The notes beneath the pieces are model-generated. The model was not told where the DNA came from, made no database searches, and saw only the letters and a list, made by a program, of their open reading frames with translations. A stretch of 64,000 bases of DNA from Chiridota heheva (Eukaryota; Echinodermata; Holothuroidea; Apodida; Chiridotidae): positions 1,289,001-1,353,000 of the forward strand of contig JAIGNY010000077.1 of assembly GCA_020152595.1 (NCBI GenBank), written 5' to 3'. Below, one piece after another: positions 21,872-34,800 of the stretch; the first letter of the stretch is position 1; each line of letters opens with the position of its first letter. The translations under genes were made by a program, and so were the position numbers.

Positions 21872-24800
21872 GGTGGTTGAAGATTGTGTGTTACTTCCTT
21901 CCTGACATATTCAATGGTTGTGGGTGGTTGAAGATTCTGTGTTGCTTCCTTCCTGACATATTCAATGGTTGTGGGTGGTTGAAAATTGTGTGTTGCTTCC
22001 TTCCTGACATATTCAATGGTTGTGGGTGGTTGAAGATTGTGTGTTACTTCCTTTCTGACATATTCAATGGTTATGGGTGGTTGAAAATTCTGTGTTGCTT
22101 CCTTTCTGACATATTCAATGGTTGTGGGTGGTTGAAGATTGTGTGTTGCTTCCTTTCTGACATATTCAATGGTTGTGGGTGTTTGAAGATTGTGTGTTAC
22201 TTCCTTTCTGACATATTCAATGGTTATGGGTGGTTGAAGATTCTGTGTTGCTTCCTTCCTGATATATTCAATGGTTGTGGGTGGTTGAAGATTCTGTGTT
22301 GCTTCCTTCCTGACATATTCAATGGTTGTGGGTGGTTGAAGATTCTGTGTTGCTTACTTCCTGACATATTCAATGGTTGTGGGTGGTTGAAGATTGTGTG
22401 TTGCTTCCTTCCTGACATATTCAATGGTTGTGGGTGGTTGAAGATTCTGTGTTGCTTCCTTTCTGACATATTCAATGGTTGTGGGTGGTTGAAGATTGTG
22501 TGTTGCTTCCTTTCTGACATATTTAATGGTTGTGGGTGGTTGAAGATTGTGTGTTGCTTCCTTTCTGACATTTAATGGTTGTGGGTGGTTGAAGATTCTG
22601 TGTTGCTTCCTTTCTGACATATTCAATGGTTGTGGGTGGTTGAAGATTCTGTGTTGCTTCCTTTCTGACATATTTAATGGTTGTGGGTGGTTGAAGATTA
22701 TGTGTTGCTTCCTTCCTGACATATTCAATGGTTGTGGGTGGTTGAAGATTGTGTGTTGCTTCCTTTCTGACATATTCAATGGTTGTGGGTGGTTGAAGAT
22801 TCTGTGTTGCTTCCTTTCTGACATATTTAATGGTTGTGGGTGGTTGAAGATTATGTGTTGCTTCCTTCCTGACATATTCAATGGTTGTGGGTGGTTGAAG
22901 ATTCTGTGTTGCTTCCTTCCTGACATATTCAATGGTTGTGGGTGGTTGAAGATTGTGTGTTACTTCCTTCCTGACATATTCAATGGTTGTGGGTGGTTGA
23001 AGATTCTGTGTTAATTCCTTCCTGACATATTCAATGGTTGTGGGTGGTTGAAGATTATGTGTTGCTTCCTTCCTGACATATTCAATGGTTGTGGGTGGTT
23101 GAAGATTGTGTGTTACTTCCTTCCTGACATATTCAATGGTTGTGGGTGGTTGAAGATTCTGTGTTAATTCCTTCCTGACATATTCAATGGTTGTGGGTGG
23201 TTGAAGATTCTGTGTTGCTTCCTGACATATTCAATGGTTGTGGGTGGTTGAAGATTGTGTGTTGCTTCCTTCCTGACATATTCAATGGTTGTGGGTGGTT
23301 GAAGATTCTGTGTTGCCTCCTTCCTGACATATTCAATGGTTGTGGGTGGTTGAAGATTGTGTGTTGCTTCCTTTCTGACATATTCAATGGTTGTGGGTGG
23401 TTGAAGATTCTGTGTTGCTTCCTTCCTGACATATTCAATGGTTGTGGGTGGTTGAAGATTGTGTGTTACTTCCTTCCTGACATATTCAATGGTTGTGGGT
23501 GGTTGAAGATTTTGTTACTTCCTTTCTGACATATTCAATGGTTGTGGGTGGTTGAAGATTCTGTGTTGCTTCCTTTCTGACATATTCAATGGTTGTGGGT
23601 GGTTGAAGATTCTGTGTTGCTTCCTTTCTGACATATTCAATGGTTGTGGGTGGTTGAAGATTCTGTGTTGCTTCCTTTCTGACATATTCAATGGTTGTGG
23701 GTGGTTGAAGATTTTGTTACTTCCTTTCTGACATATTCAATGGTTGTGGGTGGTTGAAGATTCTGTGTTGCTTCCTTCCTGACATATTCAATGGTTGTGG
23801 GTGGTTGAAGATTGTGTGTTGCTTACTTTCTGACATATTCAATGGTTGTGGGTGGTTGAAGATTGTGTGTTGCTTCCTTTCTGACATATTCAATGGTTGT
23901 GGGTGGTTGAAGATTCTGTGTTGCTTCCTTCTGACATATTCAATGGTTGTGGGTGGTTGAAGATTCTGTGTTGCTTCCTTTCTGACATATTTAATGGTTG
24001 TGGGTGGTTGAAGATTGTGTGTTGCTTCCTTCCTGACATATTCAATGGTTGTGGGTGGTTGAAGATTCTGTGTTGCTTCCTTCCTGACATATTCAATGGT
24101 TGTGGGTGGTTGAAGATTCTGTGTTGCTTCCTTTCTGACATATTCAATGGTTGTGGGTGGTTGAAGATTCTGTGTTGCTTCCTTTCTGACATATTCAATG
24201 GTTGTGGGTGGTTGAAGATTGTGTGTTGCTTCCTTTCTGACATATTCAATGGTTGTGGGTGGTTGAAGATTGTGTGTTACTTCCTTCCTGACATATTCAA
24301 TGGTTGTGGGTGGTTGAAGATTGTGTGTTGCTTCCTTTCTGACATATTCAATGGTTGTGGGTGGTTGAAGATTCTGTGTTGCTTCCTTCCTGACATATTC
24401 AATGGTTGTGGGTGGTTGAAGATTGTGTGTTGCTTCCTTCCTGACATATTCAATGGTTGTGGGTGGTTGAAGATTCTGTGTTGCTTCCTTCCTGACATAT
24501 TCAATGGTTGTGGGTGGTTGAAGTTTGTGTGTTGCTTCCTTTCTGACATATTCAATGGTTGTGGGTGGTTGAAGATTCTGTGTTGCTTCCTTTCTGACAT
24601 ATTCAATGGTTGTGGGTGGTTGAAGATTCTGTGTTGCTTACTTCCTGACATATTCAATGGTTGAAGATTCTGTGTTGCTTCCTTTCTGACATTCAATGGT
24701 TGTGGGTGGTTGAAGATTCTGTGTTGCTTCCTTCCTGACATATTCAATGGTTGTGGGTGGTTGAAGATTGTGTGTTGCTTCCTTTCTGACATATTCAATG

Positions 24801-27112
24801 GTTGTGGGTGGTTGAAGATTCTGTGTTGCTTCCTTTCTGACATATTCAATGGTTGTGGGTGGTTGAAGATTGTGTGTTACTTCCTTCCTGACATATTCAA
24901 TGGTTGTGGGTGGTTGAAGATTGTGTGTTACTTCCTTCCTGACATATTCAATGGTTGTGGGTGGTTGAAGATTGTGTGTTGCTTACTTTCTGACATATTC
25001 AATGGTTGTGGGTGGTTGAAGATTGTGTGTTGCTTCCTTTCTGACATATTCAATGGTTGTGGGTGGTTGAAGATTCTGTGTTGCTTCCTTTCTGACATAT
25101 TCAATGGTTGTGGGTGGTTGAAGATTCTGTGTTGCTTCCTTTCTGACATATTCAATGGTTGTGGGTGGTTGAAGATTCTGTGTTGCTTCCTTTCTGACAT
25201 ATTCAATGGTTGTGGGTGGTTGAAGATTTTGTTACTTCCTTTCTGACATATTCAATGGTTGTGGGTGGTTGAAGATTCTGTGTTGCTTCCTTCCTGACAT
25301 ATTCAATGGTTGTGGGTGGTTGAAGATTGTGTGTTACTTCCTTCCTGACATATTCAATGGTTGTGGGTGGTTGAAGATTGTGTGTTGCTTACTTTCTGAC
25401 ATATTCAATGGTTGTGGGTGGTTGAAGATTGTGTGTTGCTTCCTTTCTGACATATTCAATGGTTGTGGGTGGTTGAAGATTCTGTGTTGCTTCCTTTCTG
25501 ACATATTCAATGGTTGTGGGTGGTTGAAGATTCTGTGTTGCTTCCTTTCTGACATATTTAATGGTTGTGGGTGGTTGAAGATTGTGTGTTGCTTCCTTCC
25601 TGACATATTCAATGGTTGTGGGTGGTTGAAGATTCTGTGTTGCTTCCTTCCTGACATATTCAATGGTTGTGGGTGGTTGAAGATTCTGTGTTGCTTCCTT
25701 TCTGACATATTCAATGGTTGTGGGTGGTTGAAGATTCTGTGTTGCTTCCTTTCTGACATATTCAATGGTTGTGGGTGGTTGAAGATTGTGTGTTGCTTCC
25801 TTTCTGACATATTCAATGGTTGTGGGTGGTTGAAGATTGTGTGTTGCTTCCTTCCTGACATATTCAATGGTTGTGGGTGGTTGAAGATTGTGTGTTGCTT
25901 CCTTTCTGACATATTCAATGGTTGTGGGTGGTTGAAGATTCTGTGTTGCTTCCTTCCTGACATATTCAATGGTTGTGGGTGGTTGAAGATTGTGTGTTAC
26001 TTCCTTCCTGACATATTTAATGGTTGTGGGTGGTTGAAGATTGTGTGCTTCCTTTCTGACATATTCAATGGTTGTGGGTGGTTGAAGATTGTGTGTTCTT
26101 TCTTTTGACATATTCAATGGTTGTGGGTGGTTGAAGATTGTGTGTTGCTTCCTTCTGACATATTCAATGGTTGTGGGTGGTTGAAGATTGTGTGTTACTT
26201 CCTTCCTGACATATTTAATGGTTGTGGGTGGTTGAAGATTCTGTGTTGCTTCCTTTCTGACATATTCAATGGTTGTGGGTGGTTGAAGATTGTGTGTTGC
26301 TTCCTTCCTGACATATTCAATGGTTGTGGGTGGTTGAAGATTCTGTGTTGCTTTCCTTCTGACATATTCAATGGTTGAAGATTGTGTGTTACTTCCTTCC
26401 TGACATATTCAATGGTTGTGGGTGGTTGAAGATTGTGTGTTACTTCCTTCCTGACATATTCAATGGTTGTGGGTGGTTAAAGATTCTGTATTACTTCCTT
26501 CCTGACATATTCAATGGTTGTGGGTGGTTGAAGATTGTGTGTTGCTTCCTTTCTGACATATTCAATGGTTGTGAGTGGTTGAAGATTGTGTGTTGCTTCC
26601 TTCCTGACATATTCAATGGTTGTGGGTGGTTGAAGATTCTGTGTTGCTTACTTCCTGACATATTCAATGGTTGTGGGTGGTTGAAGATTCTGTGTTGCTT
26701 ACTTCCTGACATATTTAATGGTTGTGGGTGGTTGAAGATTGTGTGTTGCTTCCTTCCTGACATATTCAATGGTTGTGGGTGGTTGAAGATTCTGTGTTGC
26801 TTACTTCCTGACATATTCAATGGTTGTGGGTGGTTGAAGATTGTGTGTTACTTCCTTCCTGACATATTCAATGGTTGTGGGTGGTTGAAGATTGTCCTTC
26901 CTGACATATTCCTTCCTGACATATTCAATGGTTGTGGGTGGTTGAAGATTCTGTGTTGCTTTCTTTCTGACATATTCAATGGTTGTGGGTGGTTGAAGAT
27001 TCTGTGTTGCTTCCTTCCTGACATATTCAATGGTTGTGGGTGGTTGAAGATTCTGTGTTACTTCCTTCCTGACATATTCAATGGTTGAAGATTCTGTGTT
27101 ACTTCCTTTCTG
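21872..27112 (+). repeat. 51-bp minisatellite array, copy B (about 102 units)
   Basis: It has the same unit and the same three two-state positions as the array at 12583-15105. The first unit matches in both arrays, but the total is about twice as long. Length variants act as markers. A 48-bp unit with 'gattttgttacttcc' occurs near 23512, 23711 and 25224. A 'cttactttctg' unit occurs near 23820, 24980 and 25388. Units about 10 bp short occur near 24657, 26371 and 27085. The order of variants after 23820 repeats after 25388, indicating an internal higher-order duplication of about 1.57 kb. Open frames up to 279 codons follow from the 51-bp period. Confidence 0.97.
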
Positions 27113-27506
27113 GGTTTTTGGGCTACAAGATGCAACTTGCTTGCACAATGAACATTGGTTCTTTGTAAGTCTATTCCTGGACGACTTTTAAATTTCAGTG
27201 TTACCCCTCACCAGTGGCGGTGCTAGGTCTTAAAGGGAGGGGGAGGGGGGCAAGAGAGGGTCAAATTTGTGTCATGGGGGGGGGAAGGGTCAAATTTGTC
27301 TCATGGGGATGGGGAAGCTTATAAATCTGATAAATTGTCACTTTACAAAATATTCTAATGGGGGGGGGGCATTTTTCTTAGCATTCAATTATGGAATATG
27401 TAAATAATTACCTGCAAATTTGTGTACATCTTCCCCTACCCCCTTTCCACTTTTCAAAATGTTCTGATGCCATGAATGAATCCAGGGTATCTTGTACAGA
27501 TTCTTT
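27113..27506. other. unique spacer between the 51-bp and 18-bp arrays
   Basis: Non-repetitive apart from long G runs (around 27238-27257, 27277-27285 and 27361-27370). 'gggtcaaatttgt' occurs twice. Nothing coding was recognised. Confidence 0.6.
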
Positions 27507-30500
27507 CTATCCTACCAGACTATCTTATCTGCCAGACTATCTTACCCTACCAGACTATCTTATCTGCCAGACTATCTTACTCTACCAGACTATCCTACTC
27601 TACCAGACTATCTTACCCTATCAAACTATGTTACCCTACCAGACTATCTTACCCTGCCAGACTATCTTACCCTACAAGACTATCTCACCCTACCAGACTA
27701 TCTTACCCTACCAGACTATCTTACTCTACCAGACTATCTTACCCTACCAGACTATCTTACTCTACCAGACTATCTTACCCTACCAGACTATCTTACTCTA
27801 CCAGACTATCTTACTCTACCAGACTATCTTACCCTACCAGACTATCTTAACCTACCAGACTATCTTACCCTACCAGACTATCTTACCCTACCAAACTATC
27901 TTACCCTACCAGACTATCTTACTCCACCAGACTATCTTACCCTACCAGACTATCTAACCCTACCAGACTATCTAACCCTACCAGACTATCTTACTCTGCC
28001 AGACTATCTTATCCTACCAGACTATCTTACCCTACCAAACTATCTTACCCTACCAGACTATCTTACTCTAACAGACTATCTTACTCTACCAGACTATCTT
28101 ACTCTGCCAGACTATCTTACCCTACCAGACTATCTTACTCTACCAGACTATCTTACTCTGTCAGACCATCTTACCCTGCTTACTCTACCAGACTATCGTA
28201 CCCTACCAAACTATTTTACCCTAACAGACTATCTTACTCTACCAGACTATCTTACCCTACCAGACTATCTTACTCTGCCAGACTATCTTACCCTACCAGA
28301 CTATCTTACTCTGTCAGACCATCTTACCCTGCTTACTCTACCAGACTATCTTACCCTACCAAACTATCTTAGTCTGCCAGACTATCTTACCCTGCCAGAC
28401 TATCTTACCCTACCAGACTATCTTACCCTACCAAACTATCTTACCCTACCAGACTATCTTACTCTACCAGACTATCTTACTCTACCAGACTATCTTACTC
28501 TACCACACTATCTTACCCTACCAGACTATCTTACCCTACCAGACTATCTTACCCTACCAGGCTATCTTACCCTACCAAACTATCTTACCCTACCAGACTA
28601 TCTTACTCTACCAGACTATCTTACTCTACCAGACTATCTTACTCTACCAGACTATCTTACCCTACCAGACTATCTTACCCTACCAGGCTATCTTACCCTA
28701 CCAGACTATTTTACCCTACCAGGCTATCTTACTCTGCCAGACTATCTTACTTTACCAGACTATCTTACCCTACCAGACTATTTTACTCTGTCAGACCATC
28801 TTACCCTGCTTACTCTACCAGACTATCTTACCCTACCAAACTATCTTAGTCTGCCAGACTATCTTACCCTACCAGAATATTTTACTTTACCAGACTATCT
28901 TACTCTAACAGACCATCTTACCCTACAAAACTATCTTACTCTGCCAGACTATCTTACTCTACCAGACTATCTTACTCTACCACACTATCTTACCCTACCA
29001 GACTATCTTACCCTACCAGACTATCTTACCCTACCGGGCTATCTTACTCTGCCAGACTATCTTACTTTACCAGACTATCTTACTCTACCAGACTATCTTA
29101 CCCTACCAGACTATCTTACTCTACCAGACTATCTAACCCTACCAGACTATCTTACCGTACAAACTATTCTACCCTACCAGACTATCTTACTCTACCAGAC
29201 TATCTAACTCTATCAGACTATCTTACCTTACCAGATTATCTATCTCTACCAGACTATCTAAGTCTACCAGACTATCTTACTCTACCAGACTATCTTACTC
29301 TACCAGACTATCTAACCCTACCAGACTATCTTACCGTACAAACTATTCTACCCTACCAGACTATCTTACTCTACCAGACTATCTTACTCTACCAGACTAT
29401 CTAACTCTATCAGACTATCTAACCTTACCAGATTATCTTACTCTACCAGACTATCTAAGTCTACCAGACTATCTTACCCTACCAGACTATCTTACTCTAC
29501 CAGACTATCTAACCCTACCAGACTATCTTACCGTACAAACTATTCTACCCTACCAGACTATCTTACTCTACCAGACTATCTTACTCTACCAGACTATCTT
29601 ACCCTACCAAACTATCTTACCCTACCAGACTATCTTACCCTACCAGACTATCTTACTCTACCAGACTATCTTACTCTGCCAGACTATCTTACTCTGCCAG
29701 ACTATCTTACCCTACCAGACTATCTTACCCTACCAGACTATCTTACCCTACCAGACTATCTTACTCTACCAAACTATCTTACCCTACCAGACTATCTTAC
29801 TCTACCAGACTATCTTACTCTACCAGACTATCTTACTCTACCAGACTATCTTACCCTACCAGACTATCTTACCCTACCAGGCTATCTTACCCTACCAGAC
29901 TATCTTACCCTACCAGGCTATCTTACTCTGCCAGACTATCTTACTTTACCAGACTATCTTACCCTACCAGACTATTTTACTCTGTCAGACCATCTTACCC
30001 TGCTTACTCTACCAGACTATCTTACCCTACCAAACTATCTTAGTCTGCCAGACTATCTTACCCTACCAGACTATTTTACTTTACCAGACTATCTTACTCT
30101 AACAGACCATCTTACCCTACAAAACTATCTTACTCTGCCAGACTATCTTACTCTACCAGACTATCTTACTCTACCACACTATCTTACCCTACCAGACTAT
30201 CTTACCCTACCAGACTATCTTACCCTACCGGGCTATCTTACTCTGCCAGACTATCTTACTTTACCAGACTATCTTACTCTACCAGACTATCTTACCCTAC
30301 CAGACTATCTTACTCTACCAGACTATCTAACCCTACCAGACTATCTTACCGTACAAACTATTCTACCCTACCAGACTATCTTACTCTACCAGACTATCTA
30401 ACTCTATCAGACTATCTTACCTTACCAGATTATCTTACTCTACCAGACTATCTAAGTCTACCAGACTATCTTACCCTACCAGACTATCTTACTCTACCAG

Positions 30501-31326
30501 ACTATCTAACCCTACCAGACTATCTTACCGTACAAACTATTCTACCCTACCAGACTATCTCACTCTACCAGACTATCTTACTCTACCAGACTATCTAACT
30601 CTATCAGACTATCTTACCTTACCAGATTATCTTACTCTACCAGACTATCTAAGTCTACCAGACTATCTTACCCTACCAGACTATCTTACTCTACCAGACT
30701 ATCTAACCCTACCAGACTATCTTACCGTACAAACTATTCTACCCTACCAGACTATCTTACTCTACCAGACTATCTTACTCTACCAGACTATCTTACCCTA
30801 CCAAACTATCTTACCCTACCAGACTATCTTACCCTACCAGACTATCTTACTCTACCAGACTATCTTACTCTGCCAGACTATCTTACTCTGCCAGACTATC
30901 TTACCCTACCAGACTATCTTACCCTACCAGACTATCTTACCCTACAAGACTATCTTACCCTACCAGACTATTTTGCTCTACCAGACTATCTTACTCTACC
31001 AAACTATCTTACTCTGCCAGACTATCTTACTCTGCCAGACTATCTTACCCTACCAGACTATCTTACTCTACCATACTATCTTACCCTACCAGATTATCTT
31101 ACCCTGCCAGACTATCTTATCCTACCAGACTATCTTACTCTACCAGATAAGTTACTCTACCAAACTATCTTAGTCTGCCAGACTATCTTACCCTGCCAGA
31201 CTATCTTACCCTACCAGACTATCTTATTCTGCCAGACTATCTTACCCTGCCAGACTATCTTACGCTACCAGACTATCTTACCTACCAGACTATCTTACTC
31301 TACCAGACTATCTTACTCTATCAGAC
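27507..31326 (+). repeat. 18-bp minisatellite array (about 210 units)
   Basis: The unit is CTATCTTACCCTACCAGA with common variants (ACTCTACC, ACTCTGCC, AAACTATC). Length divided by 18 gives about 210 units. Because 18 is a multiple of three, one frame stays open for 571 codons (27492-29207), reading LTLPDY repeatedly. Higher-order repeats are plain. A block around 28721 recurs about 1.19 kb later at 29915. 'ccgtacaaactattctaccc' recurs near 29151, 29332, 29528, 30347, 30530 and 30723, giving a nested period of roughly 180-195 bp. Confidence 0.97.
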
Positions 31327-31881
31327 TTGCGCTGCCATATCACTATCTCTACACACCCTATAACTAACCAATAAATGTCCCACCAAAATTTGGCTGCAAA
31401 CTGACCAATCAACAGAGCCATAAGTTAATTCATCAAGTGGGGCCACAGCTCCACTCCACCTCCTCCCCCCTCCCCCTCCCAAGGAATTACAGCAATGTTA
31501 TTACACTAGAGACATAGAAAGCAGGGGGATAATTGGTTGGGAGGTAAAATTATTGACATAAAATAAAGAATATGGTACAATTGAATGAAACTGGTAAAGT
31601 GAAATTGAAGGGAAATTAAAAAATTATTGGAATTCTTTTAGATTTTTAATTGCCCAAAAATTAAAGAACATCTCAGAGATAAAAGAAAATTTCCACAAAA
31701 TGAAGGAAAGTCCCTGTAAATTTAGGAAATTTTCCCAGTAATTGATGAAAAAGTTGCAAAAATAAGGCAAATCACCTAATAATTAAAGATTTCCTGTTTA
31801 GCAGCAAGGTTTGATGCAAACTTTTACCATCGACATTTTCCCCCTTAATCGTCACTAAAAAAAATCGAGGGTTCTTTCCCT
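31327..31881. other. spacer between the 18-bp and 23-bp arrays
   Basis: It contains a copy of the dispersed family seen at 590-900 (about 31430-31830: C-rich head, 'ttgggaggtaaaatt', A-rich body, 'gatttcctgtttagcagc' tail). No gene was seen. Confidence 0.5.
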
Positions 31882-34800
31882 CCTGAGAGGTGCCACCTAT
31901 ACCCCCTGAGAGGTGCCACCTATACCCGCTGAGAGGTGCCACCTATACCCGCTGAGAGGTGCCACCTATACCCGCTGAGAGGTGCCACCTATACCCCCTA
32001 AGAGGTGCCACCTACACCCCCTGAGAGGTGCCACCTATACCCCCTGAGAGGGGCCACCTATACCCCCTGAGAGGTGCCACCTATACCCCTGAGAGGTGTC
32101 ACTTATACCCCCTGAGAGGTGCCACTCATACCCCCTGAGAGGTGCCACCTATACCCCCTGAGAGGGGCCACCTATACCCCCTGAGAGGTGCCACCTATAC
32201 CCCCTAAGAGGTGCCGCCTATATCCCCTGAGAGGTGCTGCCTATACCCCCTGAGAGGTGCCGCCTATACCCCTAAGAGGTGCCGCCTATACCCCCTGAGA
32301 GGGGCCACCTATACCCTTGAGAGGGGCCACCTATACCCCCTGAGAGGTGTCACTCATACCCCCTGAAAGGTGCCACTCATACCCCCTGAGAGGTGCCACC
32401 TATAACCCCTGAGAGGTGCCACCTATACCCCCTGAGAGGTGCCGCCTATACCCCCTGAGAGGGGCCGCCTATACCCCTGAGAGGGGCCGCCTATACCCCC
32501 TGAGGTGTCAGTCATAACCCCTGAGAGGGGCCACCTACACCCCCTGAGAGGGGCCACCTACACCCCTGAGAGGTGCCAACTATACCCCCTGGGAGGTGCC
32601 AAATATACTCCCTGAGAGGTGCCACCTACACCCCCTGAGAGGTGCCACCTTTACCCCCTGAGAGGTGCTACCTATACCCCCTGAGAGGGGCCACCTATAC
32701 CCCCTGAGAGGTGCCACCTATACCCCCTGAGAGGTGCCACCTATACCCCTAAGGTGTCACTCATAACCCCTAAAAGGTGCCACTCATACCTCTTTTAGGT
32801 GCCACCTATAACCCCTGAGAGGTGCCACCTACACCCCCTGAGAGGGGCCACCTACACCCCTGAGAGGGGCCACCTACACCCCTGAGAGGTGCCACACCAT
32901 ACCCCCTGAGAGGTGCCACCTATAACCCCTGAGAGGTGCCACCTATGCCCCCTGAGAGGTGCCGCCTATACCCCTGAGAGGGGCCGCCTATACCCCCTGA
33001 GAGGGGTTACCTATACCCCCTGAGAGGTGCCACCTATACCCCCTGAGAGGTGCCACCTATACCCCTGAGGTGTCACTCATAACCCATGAGAGGTGCCACC
33101 TATAACCCCCGAGAGGTGCCACCTACACCCCCTGAGAGGTGCCACCTTTACCCCCTGAGAGGTGCCACCTATACTCTCTGAGAGACGCCACCTATACCCC
33201 CTGAGAAGTGCCACCTACACTCCTTGAGAGGTGCCACTTATACCACCTGAGAGGTACCACCTATACCCCCTGAGAGGTGCCACCTATACCCCCTGAGAGG
33301 TGCCACCTAGACCCCCTGAGAGGTGCCACCTATACACCTTGAGAGGTGCCACCTATACCCCCTGAGAGGTGCCACCTATACCCCCTGAGAGGTGCCACCT
33401 ATACACCTTGAGAGGGGCCACCTACACCCCCTGAGAGTGACCACCTACACCCCCTGAGAGGTGCCACTCATACCCCCTGAGAGGTGCCACCTATAACCCC
33501 TGAGAGGTGCCACCTATACCCCATTGAAGGTGCCGCCTATACCCCCTGAGAGGTGCCACCTACACCCCTGAGAGGTGCCACATTTACCCCCTGAGAGGTG
33601 CCACCTATACTCTCTGAGAGACGCCACCTATACCCCCTGAGAGGTGCCACCTACACCCCCTGAGAGGTGCCACCTATACCACCTGGGAGGTGCCACCTAT
33701 ACCCCCTGAGAGGGGCCACCTACAACCCCTGAGAGGTGCCACCTACACCCCCTGAGAGGGGCCACCTATACACCTTGAGAGGTGCCACCTATACCCCCTG
33801 AGAGGTGCCGCCTATACCCCCTGAGAGGGGCCACCTATACCCCCTGAGAGGGGCCACCTATACCCCCTGAGAGGTGCCACCTATACCCCCTGAGAGGGGC
33901 CACCTATACCCCCTGAGAGGGGCCACCTATACCCCCTGAGAGGTGCCGCCTATACCCCTGAGGTGTCACTCATAACCCCTGAGAGGTGCCACTCATACCC
34001 CTTTCATGTGCCACCTATAACCCCTGAGAGGTGCCACCTATAACCCCTGATAGGGGCCACCTACACCCCCTGAGAGGGGCCACCTACACCCCCTGAGAGG
34101 GGCCACCTACACCCCCTGAGAGGTGCCACCTACACCCCCTGAGAGGTGCCACTCATACCCCCTGAGAGAGGCCACCTATACCCCCTGAGAGGGGCCACCT
34201 ACACCCCTGAGAGGTGCCACCTATACCCCCTGGGAGGTGCCACCTATACTCCCTGAGAGGTGCCACCTATACCCCGTGAAAGGTGCCACCTATACCCCCT
34301 GAAAGGTGCCGCCTATACCCCCTGAGAGAGGTGCCACCTATACCCCCTGAGAGGTGCCGCCTATACCCCTGAGGTGTCACTCATAACCCCTGAGAGGTGC
34401 CACTCATACCCCTTTCAGGTGCCACCTATAACCCCTGAGAGGTGCCACCTATAACCCCTGATAGGGGCCACCTACACCCCCTGAGAGGGGCCACCTACAC
34501 CCCCTGAGAGGGGCCACCTACACCCCTGAGAGGTGCCACCTACACACCCCTGAGAGGTGCCACCATACCCCTGAGAGGGGCCACCTATACCCCCTGAGAG
34601 GTGCCACCTACACTCCCTGAGAGGTGCCACCTATACCACCTGAGAGGTGCCACCTACACCCCCCGAGAGGGGCCACCTACACCCCTGAGAGGTGCCACCT
34701 ATACCCCCTGGGAGGTGCCACCTATACTCCCTGAGAGGTGCCACCTATACCCCGTGAAAGGTGCCACCTATACCCCCTGAAAGGTGCCGCCTATACCCCC

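Larger units (their letters stand above)
15118..27112 (+). repeat. segmental tandem duplication, copy B
   Basis: It matches copy A from 6008 onward with the same order: intron, coiled-coil exon, terminal exon, 3' region, then the 51-bp array. It is longer, mainly because the 51-bp array is about twice as long and a 20-bp intronic repeat is expanded. It is joined to the end of array A through a short AT linker (15105-15118). The sequence after its array (27113 on) is not shared with copy A. Confidence 0.9.

Noticed and set aside
25269-26108. Open frames of up to 279 codons (Cys-rich forward, basic in reverse) in the 51-bp arrays
   Set aside because: Both strands are open for the same reason, and indel units break the frames at random places. 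There is no sign of selection on codons.
27492-29207. 571-codon open frame reading LTLPDY repeats
   Set aside because: It lies wholly in the 18-bp array. The period is a multiple of three, so open frames are expected. There are no flanking coding signals, and the frame is lost where units vary in length.
27507-31326. True interstitial telomere
   Set aside because: Units are 18 bp with TACCCTA inside, not head-to-tail CCCTAA hexamers; only a resemblance.
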